DNA of 64,000 nt from Actinacidiphila acidipaludis (GCF_019890725.1 NZ_JAINZZ010000009.1:1-64000), one strand, 5' to 3'. Counted from the first letter of the stretch, positions 10,249-23,719 are shown. Notes: generated by a model from the letters alone, not told the origin. Program-made: numbers and translations.

Positions 10249-10536
10249 TTACTTGGCCTTCTCGAGGATCTCCACGACGCGCCAGCGCTTCGTCGCCGAG
10301 AGCGGCCGGGTCTCCATCAGGAGGACGCGGTCGCCGATGCCGGCGGCGTTCTGCTCGTCGTGCGCCTTGAGCTTGTTGGTGCGGCGGATGACCTTGCCGT
10401 ACAGGGCGTGCTTGACACGGTCCTCGACGGCGACCACAACGGTCTTGTCCATCTTGTCGCTGACCACGAGACCCTCACGGGTCTTGCGGAAGCCGCGCTG
10501 CTCGTCGGTCGTCTCAGTCACATTCTTCTCGCTCAT
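10249..10536 (-). CDS. rpsQ: 30S ribosomal protein S17
   Basis: 95 aa OB-fold protein ([20 protein letters not shown] ... [17 protein letters not shown]). ATG overlaps the rpmC stop by one base. Confidence 0.98.
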   Translation of the reverse strand: MSEKNVTETTDEQRGFRKTREGLVVSDKMDKTVVVAVEDRVKHALYGKVIRRTNKLKAHDEQNAAGIGDRVLLMETRPLSATKRWRVVEILEKAK

Positions 10537-10760
10537 CAGGCGCTCTCCACCGTCTCGATGCCCAGCTCGCGCTCACGCATCAGGGTGTAGATCCGGGCGA
10601 TGTCCTTACGGACGGTCTTGAGCCGGGAGTTGTTCTCCAGCTGTCCGGTGGCCGCCTGGAAACGGAGGTTGAACAGCTCCTCCTTGGCCTCACGCAGCTT
10701 GCCGACGAGCTCCTCGTCGCCCAGCTGGCGCAGCTCGGTCGCCGTGGTACCGGCCGCCAT
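10536..10760 (-). CDS. rpmC: 50S ribosomal protein L29
   Basis: 74 aa two-helix protein at the tunnel exit, a docking point for SRP and trigger factor. The ATG at 10760 overlaps the rplP stop as TGATG. A GTG one codon upstream is possible, but the coupled ATG is preferred. Confidence 0.96.
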   Translation of the reverse strand: MAAGTTATELRQLGDEELVGKLREAKEELFNLRFQAATGQLENNSRLKTVRKDIARIYTLMRERELGIETVESA

Positions 10761-11179
10761 CACAGCTCACCTGCCTCGCGCCGCACGATGCGGCACTTCA
10801 TCGGAAGCTTGTGCGCGGCGCGGGTCAGCGCCTCACGAGCAACCTTCTCGTTCGGGAAAGACAGCTCGAACATCACCCGACCGGGCTTGACGTTCGCGAT
10901 CCACCACTCCGGCGAACCCTTACCGGAACCCATGCGGGTCTCGGCCGGCTTCTTGGTGAGCGGACGGTCCGGGTAGATGTTGATCCAGACCTTGCCGCCA
11001 CGCTTGATGTGACGGGTGATGGAGATACGAGCGGACTCGATCTGCCGGTTGGTCACGTAGGCGGGGGTGACGGCCTGCAGGCCGTACTCACCGAACGCCA
11101 GCTCCGTGCCGCCCTTGGCCATGCCGTCGCGCTTCGGGTGGTGCTGCTTGCGGTGCTTGACCCTACGGGGGATCAGCAT
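10760..11179 (-). CDS. rplP: 50S ribosomal protein L16
   Basis: 139 aa ([34 protein letters not shown]). It lies by the A-site tRNA elbow and is the position of known evernimicin/avilamycin resistance changes. It starts 7 nt after rpsC. Confidence 0.98.
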   Translation of the reverse strand: MLIPRRVKHRKQHHPKRDGMAKGGTELAFGEYGLQAVTPAYVTNRQIESARISITRHIKRGGKVWINIYPDRPLTKKPAETRMGSGKGSPEWWIANVKPGRVMFELSFPNEKVAREALTRAAHKLPMKCRIVRREAGEL

Positions 11180-11186
11180 GGGTTAC

Positions 11187-12020
11187 TCAGCCTTCCGTTC
11201 CGGGGGTCTCCGCGGCCGGAGCCTCGACGGCGGCAGTGGCCTCGGCCTTGGGGGCCGAAGGAGCACTGTCACCCTGAGGACGACGGCCACGGCCACCGCG
11301 CTCGCCACCGCGGCGCTGCGGACGCTCGTTGCCCCCACCACGGGCCGGACGGTTGCCGGCGCGGGCGGCGGCGTTGTCGGCGCGGACCTCGGCGATGTTC
11401 TTGACGTCGCCCTTGTAGATCCACACCTTCACACCGATGCGGCCGAAGGTGGTCTTGGCCTCGAAGAAGCCGTAGTCCACGTTGGCGCGCAGGGTGTGCA
11501 GAGGCACCCGGCCCTCGCGGTAGAACTCCGAGCGGGACATCTCGGCGCCGCCGAGACGGCCACCGCACTGGATCTTGATGCCCTTGGCGCCGGCCTTCAG
11601 CGTGCCCTGCATGCTCTTGCGCATGGCACGGCGGAAGGAGACGCGGGAGGAGAGCTGCTCGGCGACGGCCTGGGCCACCAGCTGAGCGTCCATCTCCGGG
11701 TTCTTGACCTCGAGGATGTTCAGCTGGACCTGCTTGCCGGTCAGCTTCTCCAGGTCACCGCGGATACGGTCGGCCTCCGCGCCGCGACGGCCGATGACGA
11801 TGCCCGGCCGGGCGGTGTGGATGTCGACGCGCACACGGTCACGGGTGCGCTCGATCTCCACCTTGGAGATGCCCGCCCGCTCCATGCCCTGCGTCATCAT
11901 CCGGCGGATGGCGACGTCTTCCTTGACGTAGTCCTTGTACAGCTTGTCGGCGTACCAGCGGGACTTGAAGTCCGTGGTCACCCCGAGGCGGAACCCGTAC
12001 GGGTTAACCTTCTGGCCCAT
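11187..12020 (-). CDS. rpsC: 30S ribosomal protein S3
   Basis: 277 aa. Starts [20 protein letters not shown], contains a KH domain with [13 protein letters not shown], and ends in a low-complexity Arg/Gly then Ala/Pro/Glu tail (about residues 215-277) typical of Streptomyces S3. S3 forms part of the mRNA entry helicase. ATG overlaps the rplV stop. Confidence 0.98.
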   Translation of the reverse strand: MGQKVNPYGFRLGVTTDFKSRWYADKLYKDYVKEDVAIRRMMTQGMERAGISKVEIERTRDRVRVDIHTARPGIVIGRRGAEADRIRGDLEKLTGKQVQLNILEVKNPEMDAQLVAQAVAEQLSSRVSFRRAMRKSMQGTLKAGAKGIKIQCGGRLGGAEMSRSEFYREGRVPLHTLRANVDYGFFEAKTTFGRIGVKVWIYKGDVKNIAEVRADNAAARAGNRPARGGGNERPQRRGGERGGRGRRPQGDSAPSAPKAEATAAVEAPAAETPGTEG

Positions 12021-12367
12021 TACCGGGTCCCTTCCTTGCTGGCGACGACCACGGTGATGTGGCTGGTCCGCTTACGGATCCGGTAGGCGCGGCCCTGGGC
12101 ACGCGGACGGAACCGCTTCAGGGTCGGCCCCTCGTCCACGTACGCCTCGCTGATGTACAGCGACTCGGCGTCCGTGTGGTCGTAGTTGTGCGCGGCGTTG
12201 GCAATGGCGCTGTCGAGCACCTTGCCCACCGGCACGCTCGCGGCCTGCGGCGTGAATCGCAGGACCGCCTGAGCCTCCGTGGCGTTCATGCCACGGATGA
12301 GGTCCACCACGCGGCGGGCCTTCATGGGCGTGACGCGGATGTACCGCGCCTGGGCCCTGGCTTCCAT
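12020..12367 (-). CDS. rplV: 50S ribosomal protein L22
   Basis: 115 aa from the ATG at 12367 ([20 protein letters not shown]), which has GAAGGGA six bases upstream. An in-frame ATG at 12391 (MTDTEGTT) would add eight residues. Its beta-hairpin lines the nascent-peptide tunnel, where changes give macrolide resistance; no deletion is evident in that hairpin. Confidence 0.95.
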   Translation of the reverse strand: MEARAQARYIRVTPMKARRVVDLIRGMNATEAQAVLRFTPQAASVPVGKVLDSAIANAAHNYDHTDAESLYISEAYVDEGPTLKRFRPRAQGRAYRIRKRTSHITVVVASKEGTR

Positions 12368-12414
12368 GGTTGTCCCTTCAGTGTCTGTCATGGTCTGGCG
12401 TTCCTTGCCGCTGA

Positions 12415-12696
12415 TCAGCGACGACGCGACTTGCGGTCGTCCTTCTCGTGGCCGCGGAAGGTGCGGGTCGGCGCGAACTCGCCGAGCTTGTGGCCGACCA
12501 TCGACTCAGTGACGAACACCGGGACGTGCTTACGGCCGTCGTGCACCGCGATCGTGTGGCCCAGCATCGCCGGGACGATCATCGAGCGGCGGGACCAGGT
12601 CTTGATGACGTTCTTGGTGCCTGCTTCGTTCTGGACGTCCACCTTCTTGCTCAGGTGGTCGTCGACGAAGGGCCCCTTCTTGAGACTGCGCGGCAT
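12415..12696 (-). CDS. rpsS: 30S ribosomal protein S19
   Basis: 93 aa ([20 protein letters not shown] ... [15 protein letters not shown]). Head protein that contacts S13 and the A-site finger. Twelve nt after rplB. Confidence 0.98.
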   Translation of the reverse strand: MPRSLKKGPFVDDHLSKKVDVQNEAGTKNVIKTWSRRSMIVPAMLGHTIAVHDGRKHVPVFVTESMVGHKLGEFAPTRTFRGHEKDDRKSRRR

Positions 12697-12708
12697 CTAC
12701 ACCCGCTC

Positions 12709-13545
12709 CTAGCGCTTCTTGTTCGTCTTGCGGCGGCGGACGATGTACTTGCTGCTCGCCTTCTTGGGAGAGCGCGTACGGCCCTCCTGCTGGCCCCACG
12801 GGGAGACCGGGTGGCGACCACCGGAGGTCTTGCCCTCACCACCACCGTGCGGGTGGTCCACCGGGTTCATGGCGACACCACGCACGGTCGGGCGGACGCC
12901 CTTCCAGCGCATACGGCCGGCCTTGCCCCAGTTGATGTTCGACTGCTCGGCGTTGCCGACCTCACCGATGGTGGCGCGGCAGCGGACGTCGACCATCCGG
13001 ACCTCGCCGGACGGCATGCGAAGGGTGGCCATGTTGCCTTCCTTCGCCAGCAGCTGCACCGAAGCGCCCGCGGAGCGGGAGATCTTCGCGCCGCCGCCGG
13101 GCCGCAGCTCGATCGCGTGGATCGTGGTACCGACGGGGATGTTGCGCAGCGGCAGGTTGTTGCCCGGCTTGATGTCGGCGTTGGCGCCGTTCTCGATCCG
13201 GTCACCCTGCTGCAGGCGGGCCGGCGCGAGGATGTAGCGCTTCTCGCCGTCCGCGTAGTGCAGCAGCGCGATGCGCGCGGTGCGGTTGGGGTCGTACTCG
13301 ATGTGCGCGACCTTGGCGGGCACGCCGTCCTTGTCGTGCCGACGGAAGTCGATCACACGGTAGGCGCGCTTGTGGCCACCGCCCTGGTGGCGGACGGTCA
13401 CACGGCCGGCGTTGTTACGGCCGCCCTTGCTGTGCAGCGGGCGGACCAGCGACTTCTCCGGCGTGGACCGCGTGATCTCGACAAAGTCGGCGACGCTGGA
13501 GCCACGACGGCCCGGAGTCGTCGGCTTGTACTTGCGGATACCCAT
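12709..13545 (-). CDS. rplB: 50S ribosomal protein L2
   Basis: 278 aa, full length. It has [20 protein letters not shown] near residue 40 and the signature [20 protein letters not shown] with the conserved histidine near the peptidyl-transferase centre. It lies 47 nt after rplW. Confidence 0.98.
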   Translation of the reverse strand: MGIRKYKPTTPGRRGSSVADFVEITRSTPEKSLVRPLHSKGGRNNAGRVTVRHQGGGHKRAYRVIDFRRHDKDGVPAKVAHIEYDPNRTARIALLHYADGEKRYILAPARLQQGDRIENGANADIKPGNNLPLRNIPVGTTIHAIELRPGGGAKISRSAGASVQLLAKEGNMATLRMPSGEVRMVDVRCRATIGEVGNAEQSNINWGKAGRMRWKGVRPTVRGVAMNPVDHPHGGGEGKTSGGRHPVSPWGQQEGRTRSPKKASSKYIVRRRKTNKKR

Positions 13546-13592
13546 TTCTCAGTCCTCGGAATATTCCGGACTTCGACTCGATCCGGCCTCCG

Positions 13593-13919
13593 TCAGGAGA
13601 CCGGGCCGCCGAAGATGTCGATGCGGTCGCCCTCGGCGAGGGTCACGATGGCGCGCTTGGTGTTGGCACGCTTGCCGAAACCGGTGCGGGTGCGCTTGCG
13701 CTTGCCCTGCCGGTTGATCGTGTTGACCCCGGTGACCTTGACCTGGAAGACCGCCTCGACGGCCTGCTTGATCTGGGTCTTGTTCGCACGCGGGTCGACG
13801 ACGAACGTGTACTTGTTCTCGTCCAGCAGCGCGTAGCTCTTCTCGGAGACCACCGGCTTGACCAGGACGTCACGGGGGTCCGTGTAGGTCTTGCTGGTGA
13901 TCGCGGTCTGCTCGGCCAT
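13593..13919 (-). CDS. rplW: 50S ribosomal protein L23
   Basis: 108 aa with [20 protein letters not shown] near the N-terminus and [20 protein letters not shown] in the C-terminal half. Docks trigger factor and SRP at the tunnel exit. The start overlaps the rplD stop by one base. Confidence 0.98.
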   Translation of the reverse strand: MAEQTAITSKTYTDPRDVLVKPVVSEKSYALLDENKYTFVVDPRANKTQIKQAVEAVFQVKVTGVNTINRQGKRKRTRTGFGKRANTKRAIVTLAEGDRIDIFGGPVS

Positions 13920-14569
13920 CAGGCGTCGCTCCCTTCGGTTTCGGCGGCGCCGTTACCGGTGAAGCGGTCGAAGGCGGCCTTGGTGAAGACCACGTCGTCG
14001 GAGACGAGCACGTCGTACGTGTTCAGCTGGCCGGCGTCCAGGATGTGCACCTGCGGCAGGTTGCGGGCCGACAGCCACGCGGCCTCGTCGGCACGCTCCA
14101 CGACCAGGAGCAGGTTCTTGCGCTCGCTGATCTTGCCGAACAGCGTCCTGGCCGACTTGGTCGACGGGGCCTCGCCCTCGACGATGCCGGTCACGACGTG
14201 GATGCGGTTGTGGCGCGCCCGGTCGGTGAGGGCGCCACGCAGCGCGGCGGCCTTCATCTTCTTCGGGGTCCGCTGCGAGTAGTCGCGCGGCACGGGGCCG
14301 TGCACGACGCCACCGCCGGCGAACTGCGGCGCACGGGTCGAACCCTGACGGGCGCGGCCGGTGCCCTTCTGGCGGTACGGCTTCTTGCCACCACCGCGGA
14401 CCTCGCCACGCGTCTTGACCTTGTGCGTGCCCTGACGGGCAGCGGCCAGCTGCGCGACGACGACCTGGTGGATCAGCGGAATGCTGATCTTGGCGTCGAA
14501 GATCTCGGCCGGGAGCTCGACGGTCCCGGCGGTGTCGCCGGCAGGCGACAGAAGGTTAATGGTGCTCAT
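13919..14569 (-). CDS. rplD: 50S ribosomal protein L4
   Basis: 216 aa from the ATG at 14569 ([12 protein letters not shown]); a longer frame upstream is not family-like. The tunnel-lining loop contains [20 protein letters not shown], the segment where macrolide-resistance changes occur; the sequence looks standard. Four nt after rplC. Confidence 0.97.
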   Translation of the reverse strand: MSTINLLSPAGDTAGTVELPAEIFDAKISIPLIHQVVVAQLAAARQGTHKVKTRGEVRGGGKKPYRQKGTGRARQGSTRAPQFAGGGVVHGPVPRDYSQRTPKKMKAAALRGALTDRARHNRIHVVTGIVEGEAPSTKSARTLFGKISERKNLLLVVERADEAAWLSARNLPQVHILDAGQLNTYDVLVSDDVVFTKAAFDRFTGNGAAETEGSDA

Positions 14570-14573
14570 ATCC

Positions 14574-15218
14574 TCAGGCCCCCTTGGCCGCGGTGCGGAC
14601 CAGGACGAGGCCGCCGTTCGGACCGGGAACCGCGCCCTTGATGAGCAGCAGGCCCTTCTCCGCGTCAACGGCGTGGACGGTCAGGTTCTGGGTGGTGACC
14701 CGCTCGTTGCCCATGCGACCCGCCATACGGAGGCCCTTGAACACGCGACCCGGGGTGGCGCAGCCGCCGATGGAGCCCGGGGAGCGGTGCTTGCGCTGCA
14801 CACCGTGGCCCGCGCCGAGGCCGCGGAAGTTGTGCCGCTTCATGACACCGGCGAAGCCCTTGCCCTTGCTCTTGCCGGTGACGTCGACCTTGACGCCCGC
14901 CTCGAACACCGAGGCGGTGATCTCCTGGCCGAGCGAGTACTCGCCGGCGTCGGAGGTGCGCAGCTCCACCAGGTGGCGGCGCGGGGTGACGTCGGCCTTC
15001 GCGAAGTGGCCCTTGAGGGGCTTGTTCACCTTGCGCGGGTCGATCTCGCCGAAGGCGATCTGGACCGACTCGTAGCCGTCGGTGTCGTTGGTACGCACCT
15101 GGGTCACGACGTTGGGGCCGGCCTTGACGACGGTCACGGGGACGACACGGTTGTTCTCGTCCCAGACCTGGGTCATGCCGAGCTTCTCGCCCAGGATGCC
15201 CTTGATCTGCTTAGCCAT
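14574..15218 (-). CDS. rplC: 50S ribosomal protein L3
   Basis: 214 aa ([20 protein letters not shown] ... [20 protein letters not shown]). Its central extension reaches the peptidyl-transferase centre. Fourteen nt after rpsJ. Confidence 0.98.
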   Translation of the reverse strand: MAKQIKGILGEKLGMTQVWDENNRVVPVTVVKAGPNVVTQVRTNDTDGYESVQIAFGEIDPRKVNKPLKGHFAKADVTPRRHLVELRTSDAGEYSLGQEITASVFEAGVKVDVTGKSKGKGFAGVMKRHNFRGLGAGHGVQRKHRSPGSIGGCATPGRVFKGLRMAGRMGNERVTTQNLTVHAVDAEKGLLLIKGAVPGPNGGLVLVRTAAKGA

Positions 15219-15232
15219 CTTCTCCGCGCCTC

Positions 15233-15541
15233 TCAGAGCTTGATCTCGATGTCGACGCCGGCCGGCAGGTCCAGGCGCATCAGCGAGTCAACGGTCTTGG
15301 GCGTCGGGTCGAGGATGTCGATCAGGCGCTTGTGCGTCCGCATCTCGAAGTGCTCGCGCGAGTCCTTGTACTTGTGCGGCGACTTGATGACGCAGTACAC
15401 GTTCTTCTCAGTGGGCAGCGGCACCGGGCCCGCGACCTGCGCACCAGTACGGGTCACCGTCTCGACGATCTTCTTCGCCGAGGAGTCGATGACCTCGTGG
15501 TCGTAGGCCTTGAGCCGGATGCGGATCTTCTGTCCCGCCAT
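15233..15541 (-). CDS. rpsJ: 30S ribosomal protein S10
   Basis: 102 aa from the ATG at 15541 ([20 protein letters not shown]). First gene of the S10 operon and also the NusE transcription-antitermination partner. A longer in-frame reading upstream falls within the leader and is not used. Confidence 0.98.
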   Translation of the reverse strand: MAGQKIRIRLKAYDHEVIDSSAKKIVETVTRTGAQVAGPVPLPTEKNVYCVIKSPHKYKDSREHFEMRTHKRLIDILDPTPKTVDSLMRLDLPAGVDIEIKL

Positions 15542-16070
15542 GGCTACTCCGTAGTCCTTGTCTCTATATACGCCCTGGCATCCGCTTCCCCGACCCACGC
15601 GGTCGGGCGTGTCGCGCCCCTCGCACATGATTTTCCGCATGGGAAAGCCCTGAGCCAGGGGGTTGCGTGGGAGAGGTTCCCACCGGATGCCTGGTCGGAG
15701 CCGCGCTGGTGCTTCCCGGAAGATTCCCGTACGTCCGCCTCAGCGCTGCCCAGAGGGCAGATAAGGCGACGAGTACTGTGGGACTCGCTTCCGGTCCCCC
15801 CGACGGGAGGCGCGCAGCATCGGCGCTCGACCGAGCAACTTGGCTAGTGTGCCATATGGGACATGCGCCGCGCCAATCGGGCCCGGCAGCATACCCCGCC
15901 CCCCCATCAGGTCAAACCCAGGCCTTCCGAACCACCCCCACGGACAAGCCCCGTTGGGCTCCGCGCCCCACAACGGCGCCGCGCGCGAAGGCCGGGCCGG
16001 CACCCGGCACCCGGCACGGATCACACCCCGTGGAGGGAACGCTTCCGCCCCCACAGCACTCAGACGGCGT
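15542..16070 (-). promoter_or_regulatory. S10 operon leader and promoter region (gene-free, 529 nt)
   Basis: No protein gene is credible here. It holds the presumed promoter and 5' leader of the rpsJ operon. At 15590-15617 it carries a 28-nt element that matches the rpsL leader (22414-22441) at 27 positions. The element folds as CCGACC-GCGTG-GGTCGG on the minus strand. No confident -35/-10 pair was assigned. The left part also contains the upstream region of the plus-strand lipoprotein gene. Confidence 0.6.
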
Positions 16071-17861
16071 GTGAACGACACGTCACCGAGACCGCCGTCC
16101 CGCCGGGCGCTGCTGGGTGCCGCGGGCGCTGCGGCAGCCGGCTTCGCGCTGACCGGGTGCGGCCCGAGCGGCCCGCGGCCGAGCCCGCCGGCCGCGCCCG
16201 CGGCCCCCCAGTCCTACCGCACGGGCGCCGCGCCGCTCGTCCTGCAGATCCTCGCGCACCCCGACGACGACCTGTACTTCATGAACCCGGACACCCTGCA
16301 CACCCTGCAGTCCGGGGTGCCCGTGGTGTCGGTGTACGTCACCGGGGGCGAGTCGACGGGCGTGAACCACGAGCCGGACGAGAAGCGCAAGCACCGGCAC
16401 CGGCACGACCGGGGCGCCTACTCCTCCGCGCGGCACCAGGGACTGCGCCAGGCGTACGCCACCATGCTCGGGCTGCCGCACTTCACCCCCTGGCGCCGCG
16501 AGGTCGTCACGCTGCTGCCGGGCGAGGGCCCCTTCGCCGAGGTCGACACGCTCTCCAACGGGCGGGTCAAGGCGACCCTGGTGTTCCTCCAGGTCTCCAT
16601 GCACGAGCCGGACCCCGGCGCGAGCCTGCCGCTGATGTGGGCGAAGCCGGGCGTCACCCTGCCGTACGTGGTCGCCGAGGGCGCCCCCTCCCCCGCCGAC
16701 CAGGCCGGCCAGTGGACGCACGACACCCTGGTCGCCGCGCTCGCCGGGCTCCTCGACCACTACCGGCCGACGCTCATACGCACCCTCGACCCGGACCCCG
16801 ACATACAGGTCCACGACCGCACCCACCCCAAGGACAGCGACCAGCCCGGCTACTCCGACCATCGCGACCACACCGCCGCCGCCCTCTTCGCCTGGAAGGC
16901 CGTCACGCACTGGGTGTCCCGCGCGACCACCCGCGACGGCGTCGCCCCGGACTTCGGCACCGCCGTCTACCGCGGCTACTACAACCAGCGCTGGCCGTTC
17001 AATCTGCCGCCCGCCACCGTCGCCCTCAAGGGCCGGCTGCTCTTCCAGTACGGCGGCGACGAGAACTGGGCCTGCGGCAACCCCGGCGGCTGCGGCGACT
17101 ACGGTCAGGGCCGCAACCAGCCGATGACCAACCGCAAGGGCTGGGTGCGCTCCACCCACCAGCGCTATCCCGCCACCCCGCCCACCGCCGTCACCGGCAC
17201 TCCCGGCCGCCGCACGTCCTTCGAGGTCCGCGGCACCCGCGTGGTCCGGCGCGCGGAGACCGCGGCGGGCGTCTGGGGGCCGCCGCAGGACCTGGGCGGC
17301 GGGCCGCTGGCACCCGCCCTGTCCGCGGTGCCCCAGCCGGACGGCGGCACGCTGCTGTTCGCCCTGCGGTTCGCCGCCCTGGAGGGCAACGGCGGGCCCA
17401 ACACCCGGGACGTCGTGCAGTGGCGCGCGGGCCGCTGGACGTCACTGGGCAACCCCGAGCGCGGCGACCGCGCCCGGCGCACAGGGGCGCCGGTCGCCCT
17501 GACCACACCCGACGGGCGGGTGCACCTGTTCGTCAGGAACGCCTCCAAGGGACTGAGCACCCGCGTGCTCGACGCGACCGGCTGGGGTCCCTGGCAGGAC
17601 CTGCGCGGCGGCGAGATCCAGGAGGGCCTGGCCGTGCTCACCGACCGGTCCGGCCGCGCGCACGTGCTGGCCGCCGGCCACGACACGATCCACCACTGGG
17701 CGCAGGAGCTGCCGGGCGGCCCGGTCGTCCTCCGGCCGCCGACCGGACTGCCGCGCCCCGGCGACCATCCGGTGGCGGTGCCCACCCCGGACGGGGCCAT
17801 AGACGTCACCTACCGCCGCCCGGCGAGCACCCGCTTCGTGCACGCCCGTATCGCCGTCTGA
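16071..17861 (+). CDS. Secreted PIG-L-family deacetylase lipoprotein with C-terminal propeller-like domain
   Basis: 596 aa from the GTG at 16071. A twin-arginine-like, lipobox-containing signal (SRRALLGAAG ... LTGC, Cys30) predicts export and lipidation. The LmbE/PIG-L zinc hydrolase domain follows: AHPDDD at about residues 62-67 and a second histidine motif, SDHRDHT. Such enzymes remove acetyl groups from N-acetylglucosamine-type substrates; the substrate here is unknown. From about residue 380 to the end, repeated W-G/DLGG-type blades suggest a beta-propeller of the lectin-like kind. It stands alone on plus, between two r-protein operons, and ends against a bidirectional terminator. Confidence 0.85.
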   Translation: MNDTSPRPPSRRALLGAAGAAAAGFALTGCGPSGPRPSPPAAPAAPQSYRTGAAPLVLQILAHPDDDLYFMNPDTLHTLQSGVPVVSVYVTGGESTGVNHEPDEKRKHRHRHDRGAYSSARHQGLRQAYATMLGLPHFTPWRREVVTLLPGEGPFAEVDTLSNGRVKATLVFLQVSMHEPDPGASLPLMWAKPGVTLPYVVAEGAPSPADQAGQWTHDTLVAALAGLLDHYRPTLIRTLDPDPDIQVHDRTHPKDSDQPGYSDHRDHTAAALFAWKAVTHWVSRATTRDGVAPDFGTAVYRGYYNQRWPFNLPPATVALKGRLLFQYGGDENWACGNPGGCGDYGQGRNQPMTNRKGWVRSTHQRYPATPPTAVTGTPGRRTSFEVRGTRVVRRAETAAGVWGPPQDLGGGPLAPALSAVPQPDGGTLLFALRFAALEGNGGPNTRDVVQWRAGRWTSLGNPERGDRARRTGAPVALTTPDGRVHLFVRNASKGLSTRVLDATGWGPWQDLRGGEIQEGLAVLTDRSGRAHVLAAGHDTIHHWAQELPGGPVVLRPPTGLPRPGDHPVAVPTPDGAIDVTYRRPASTRFVHARIAV

Positions 17862-17923
17862 GCCGGACCCGTGCCGGGCCCTCGCCCGGCCCGGGTCCGG
17901 CGGCGGACCCCGCCCGGACACGC

Positions 17924-17961
17924 CGAAGGGCCCCGAGTGCCGAAACACTCGGGGCCCTTCG
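17924..17961. terminator. Bidirectional terminator between the PIG-L gene and tuf
   Basis: Perfect 16-bp stem, CGAAGGGCCCCGAGTG/CACTCGGGGCCCTTCG, with a 6-nt loop. It lies 62 nt after the plus-strand stop and 29 nt after the tuf stop, so it serves the two convergent genes. Confidence 0.85.
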
Positions 17962-17990
17962 TACGGCTCAAGCCCGCAGCGGGGCCGAGG

Positions 17991-19184
<1,194 letters not shown>

Positions 19185-19260
19185 TGGGGTCCTCCTGGGA
19201 GTGGATCTGTACGCCTTGCTTCATCGGCGCCAGGTGATCTTTGCTGGATTGCCGACTGCC

Positions 19261-19305
19261 GGGGTATCTCCGGTACTTCCGGTACGAACGCACCGGAAAT
19301 ACCCC
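19261..19305 (-). terminator. Long hairpin between fusA and tuf
   Basis: GGGGTATCTCCGGT against ACCGGAAATACCCC, one mismatch in a 14-bp stem. It stands alone in the intergenic region. It may partly separate tuf from fusA transcripts, in line with the separate tuf promoter known in streptomycetes. Confidence 0.5.
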
Positions 19306-19336
19306 GAAGCCTGCTGTCAAGCCTAAAGGGTGGGGC

Positions 19337-19354
19337 ACACCGCCAAAGGCGGTG

Positions 19355-19355
<1 letters not shown>
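19337..19355 (-). terminator. Short hairpin at the fusA 3' end
   Basis: ACACCGCC-AAA-GGCGGTGT, an 8-bp perfect stem that touches the last base of the fusA stop codon. No U-tract; it is probably an RNA stabiliser or a weak terminator. Confidence 0.4.
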
Positions 19356-21481
<2,126 letters not shown>

Positions 21482-21520
21482 GTGGCTCAGTCTTCTCTCG
21501 GTTCTCGATGGGGTTGCTGA

Positions 21521-21991
21521 CTACCAGCGGTAGTGCGCGAAGGCCTTGTTGGACTCGGCCATCTTGTGCGTGTCCTCGCGGCGCTTCACGGAGGCGCCCA
21601 GACCGTTGCTGGCGTCGAGGATCTCGTTCATCAGCCGCTCGGTCATGGTCTTCTCGCGACGGGCGCGGGAGTAGCCGACCATCCAGCGCAGCGCCAGCGT
21701 GTTCTGGCGGCCCGGACGGACCTCGACCGGCACCTGGTAGGTCGCGCCGCCGACGCGGCGGGACTTGACCTCAAGGGTCGGCTTGATGTTCTCGAGCGCG
21801 CGCTTCAGCGTGATGACCGGGTCGACCCCGGCCTTCTCGCGAACGCCCTCGAGAGCGCCGTACACGATGCGCTCGGCGGTGGAGCGCTTCCCGTGCAGGA
21901 GGATCTTGTTGACGAGGGACGTCACCAGCGGGGAGCCGTAAACCGGGTCGACGATGACCGGGCGCTTCGGGGCGGGGCCCTTACGAGGCAT
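21521..21991 (-). CDS. rpsG: 30S ribosomal protein S7
   Basis: 156 aa ([20 protein letters not shown] ... AFAHYRW). Nucleates 30S head assembly and contacts E-site mRNA and tRNA. Starts 2 nt after rpsL. Confidence 0.98.
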   Translation of the reverse strand: MPRKGPAPKRPVIVDPVYGSPLVTSLVNKILLHGKRSTAERIVYGALEGVREKAGVDPVITLKRALENIKPTLEVKSRRVGGATYQVPVEVRPGRQNTLALRWMVGYSRARREKTMTERLMNEILDASNGLGASVKRREDTHKMAESNKAFAHYRW

Positions 21992-21993
21992 TC

Positions 21994-22365
21994 TTACTTC
22001 TCCTTCTTGGCGCCGTAGCGGCTGCGGGCCTGCTTACGGTTCTTGACGCCCTGCGTGTCGAGCGAACCGCGGATGATCTTGTAGCGAACACCCGGCAGGT
22101 CCTTCACACGGCCACCGCGCACGAGCACGATCGAGTGCTCCTGCAGGTTGTGGCCCTCACCCGGGATGTAAGCGGTGACCTCGATGCCGCTGGTCAGACG
22201 CACACGCGCGACCTTACGCAGCGCCGAGTTCGGCTTCTTCGGGGTGGTCGTGTACACACGCGTGCAGACGCCGCGGCGCTGGGGCGAGCCCTTCAGCGCG
22301 GGCGTCTTGTTCTTCTCGACCTTGTCCTGCCGGCCCTTTCGGACCAACTGCTGGATCGTAGGCAC
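21994..22365 (-). CDS. rpsL: 30S ribosomal protein S12
   Basis: 123 aa ([15 protein letters not shown] ... YGAKKEK). The streptomycin-sensitivity lysines are wild type: the one in [13 protein letters not shown] and the one in [12 protein letters not shown]. First gene of the str operon. Confidence 0.98.
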   Translation of the reverse strand: MPTIQQLVRKGRQDKVEKNKTPALKGSPQRRGVCTRVYTTTPKKPNSALRKVARVRLTSGIEVTAYIPGEGHNLQEHSIVLVRGGRVKDLPGVRYKIIRGSLDTQGVKNRKQARSRYGAKKEK

Positions 22366-22705
22366 CGTTTCTCCGGTTTCTGTGTGCCGATCTCGATAAA
22401 ACTAACCTGGGGACCGACCCACGCGGTCGGGTGTGTCGCGCACCCCGCACGTATTCCGAAAGCCCCGGAAGAGTGCGGAGTGGCGGGTGTCACGGGCCTC
22501 GGGGTTCCCATGCGGTCCGATGGCACGCACAAGAACCCGGGCACACCCCAGGCACAAAGTCAGAGAGTACCTAGCCCACCTGCTCCGGTCAAAACAGATG
22601 GTGACCGGCTTCCCGGCGCAAATCCCGGCGGCTTGCGCACAGACATCCACCATACGGCCGGGAAGCGGCCGGCGGGTTTCCGGGGAACGCCGCCGTCACG
22701 CTCCG
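22366..22705 (-). promoter_or_regulatory. str operon leader and promoter region (gene-free, 340 nt)
   Basis: Contains the rpsL promoter (22564-22592) and a leader of about 190 nt. The element at 22414-22441 is almost identical to one in the rpsJ leader. No protein-coding gene is supported in this stretch. Confidence 0.65.
22564..22592 (-). promoter_or_regulatory. Predicted rpsL (str operon) promoter
   Basis: On the minus strand, TTGACC (22587-22592) and TACTCT (22564-22569) are separated by exactly 17 nt. This fits the vegetative HrdB consensus. It predicts a transcript start near 22557 and a leader of about 190 nt. Confidence 0.6.
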
Positions 22706-23149
22706 TCACCCCGGGTCCTGGGCCACCACGACCAGGAGCACGACGAAGAGGGTGAGGAAGACCAGCATCACGGCCGAGACGAGATACCCCAGCACGAGCC
22801 CGGCCACCGCCAGACCGTCCCCCTGCTCGCCGGTCCGCCGTATCTGCCGGCGGGAGATGTGGCCCAGCACCACGGCGGGAACCGCCGGCAGCCCCAGGAA
22901 GGTGCCCGCGATACCGCACACCAGGGAGGCGACCGCGTAGGCGTTGGTGCGCGACGACCCCGTCACGGGAGGACGGAACGGCATCGGCCGCGGCACGTCG
23001 GAGACCAGCACGTCCAGTTCCCGGTAGGTCCGCGCCCGGTAGAGGCGCTCGATGCGCTCCTCGTACTCGCCCTGCGTCAGCCGGCCCTCGGCGAAGGCGT
23101 CCTTCAGGACCTCCGCCACGCGATCGCGATCCGCATCCCCGGCGAGCAT
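22706..23149 (-). CDS. DUF1707/DUF4190-type small membrane protein
   Basis: 147 aa. The N-terminal half is a DUF1707-like segment (GDADRDRVAEVLKDAFAEGR, then EYEERIERLYRARTYRELDVL), a short domain widespread in actinobacteria. The second half has two hydrophobic spans (about residues 70-95 and 113-142) as in DUF4190. Function unknown. Similar genes normally lie between rpsL and rpoC in streptomycetes, so it marks the left border of the inserted tail locus. Confidence 0.85.
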   Translation of the reverse strand: MLAGDADRDRVAEVLKDAFAEGRLTQGEYEERIERLYRARTYRELDVLVSDVPRPMPFRPPVTGSSRTNAYAVASLVCGIAGTFLGLPAVPAVVLGHISRRQIRRTGEQGDGLAVAGLVLGYLVSAVMLVFLTLFVVLLVVVAQDPG

Positions 23150-23199
23150 GTCTCCATCATGCCTCCGCCGGGCGGTCTTTGACGGCCCGAACGCGGCGG

Positions 23200-23670
23200 T
23201 CAGTCCGAACCGGCGGGGTTGCCCATGCGGCCGCCCTGGTCGCCCGAGGCCTCCGCCTCCCCCGGCAGGAACTGGCCCACGACCCGGACGAACATCTTGC
23301 GCTGGTCGGCCGGGACGCCCAGCACCTCGGCCAGCTCCTCCAGGGACGGAGGACGGTCCGCGCTGGCCGGACGTCCGCCGACCGCGGCCGCTCCGGCGGC
23401 CGGCAGCGGCAGTTCCTCGGCGGTCAGCCGCCCCGAGCGGATGAGCATGTCCCGCACCGGGACGCCCAGGACGCGCGCCAGCCGCCGGGTGGTCTCCAGA
23501 TCGGGCATGCTCTGCCGCTGCAGCAGCCGCGTCACCGCCGCGCGGTGCACCCCGGCGTCGTCGGCGATCCGCGACTTGCCGCCGCCGCGCGGACTGTCGA
23601 TGTCGTAGCCCCGCCGGCGCATCAGCTCTTCGATCCAGGCCGCGAAGGCATCCAGTTCATTAGAGGTCAT
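23200..23670 (-). CDS. XRE-type helix-turn-helix regulator of the tail locus
   Basis: 156 aa from the ATG at 23670 (MTSNELDAF, GGAGAGG upstream); an ATG at 23688 would add six residues. A helix-turn-helix spans about residues 27-73 (SRIADDAGVHRAAVTRLLQR, then TTRRLARVLGVPVRDML). It is divergent from the WhiB-like gene. A GCGCGC-TT-GCGCGC palindrome lies just upstream of its start, and related palindromes precede both forward operons. This suggests an autoregulated repressor that controls the tail genes, by analogy with phage repressors. Confidence 0.75.
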   Translation of the reverse strand: MTSNELDAFAAWIEELMRRRGYDIDSPRGGGKSRIADDAGVHRAAVTRLLQRQSMPDLETTRRLARVLGVPVRDMLIRSGRLTAEELPLPAAGAAAVGGRPASADRPPSLEELAEVLGVPADQRKMFVRVVGQFLPGEAEASGDQGGRMGNPAGSD

Positions 23671-23703
23671 GCCTGCCTGCCTCTCCATGGGTCCACCATC
23701 GTA

Positions 23704-23719
23704 GCGCGCTTGCGCGCAC
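23704..23719. promoter_or_regulatory. Palindrome upstream of the XRE regulator (putative operator 1)
   Basis: GCGCGC (23704-23709), TT, GCGCGC (23712-23717), followed by AC. The half TTGCGCGCAC recurs before the tail operon. It sits 16 nt from the more upstream possible start of the regulator, as expected for an autoregulatory site. Confidence 0.45.

Noticed and set aside
15542..15640. Longer S10 start and 135-residue product
   Set aside because: The extension lies in the leader and includes the conserved leader hairpin; the 102-residue product matches the family exactly.
21994..22365. Streptomycin-resistance change in S12
   Set aside because: The two key lysines, in [13 protein letters not shown] and [12 protein letters not shown], are wild type.
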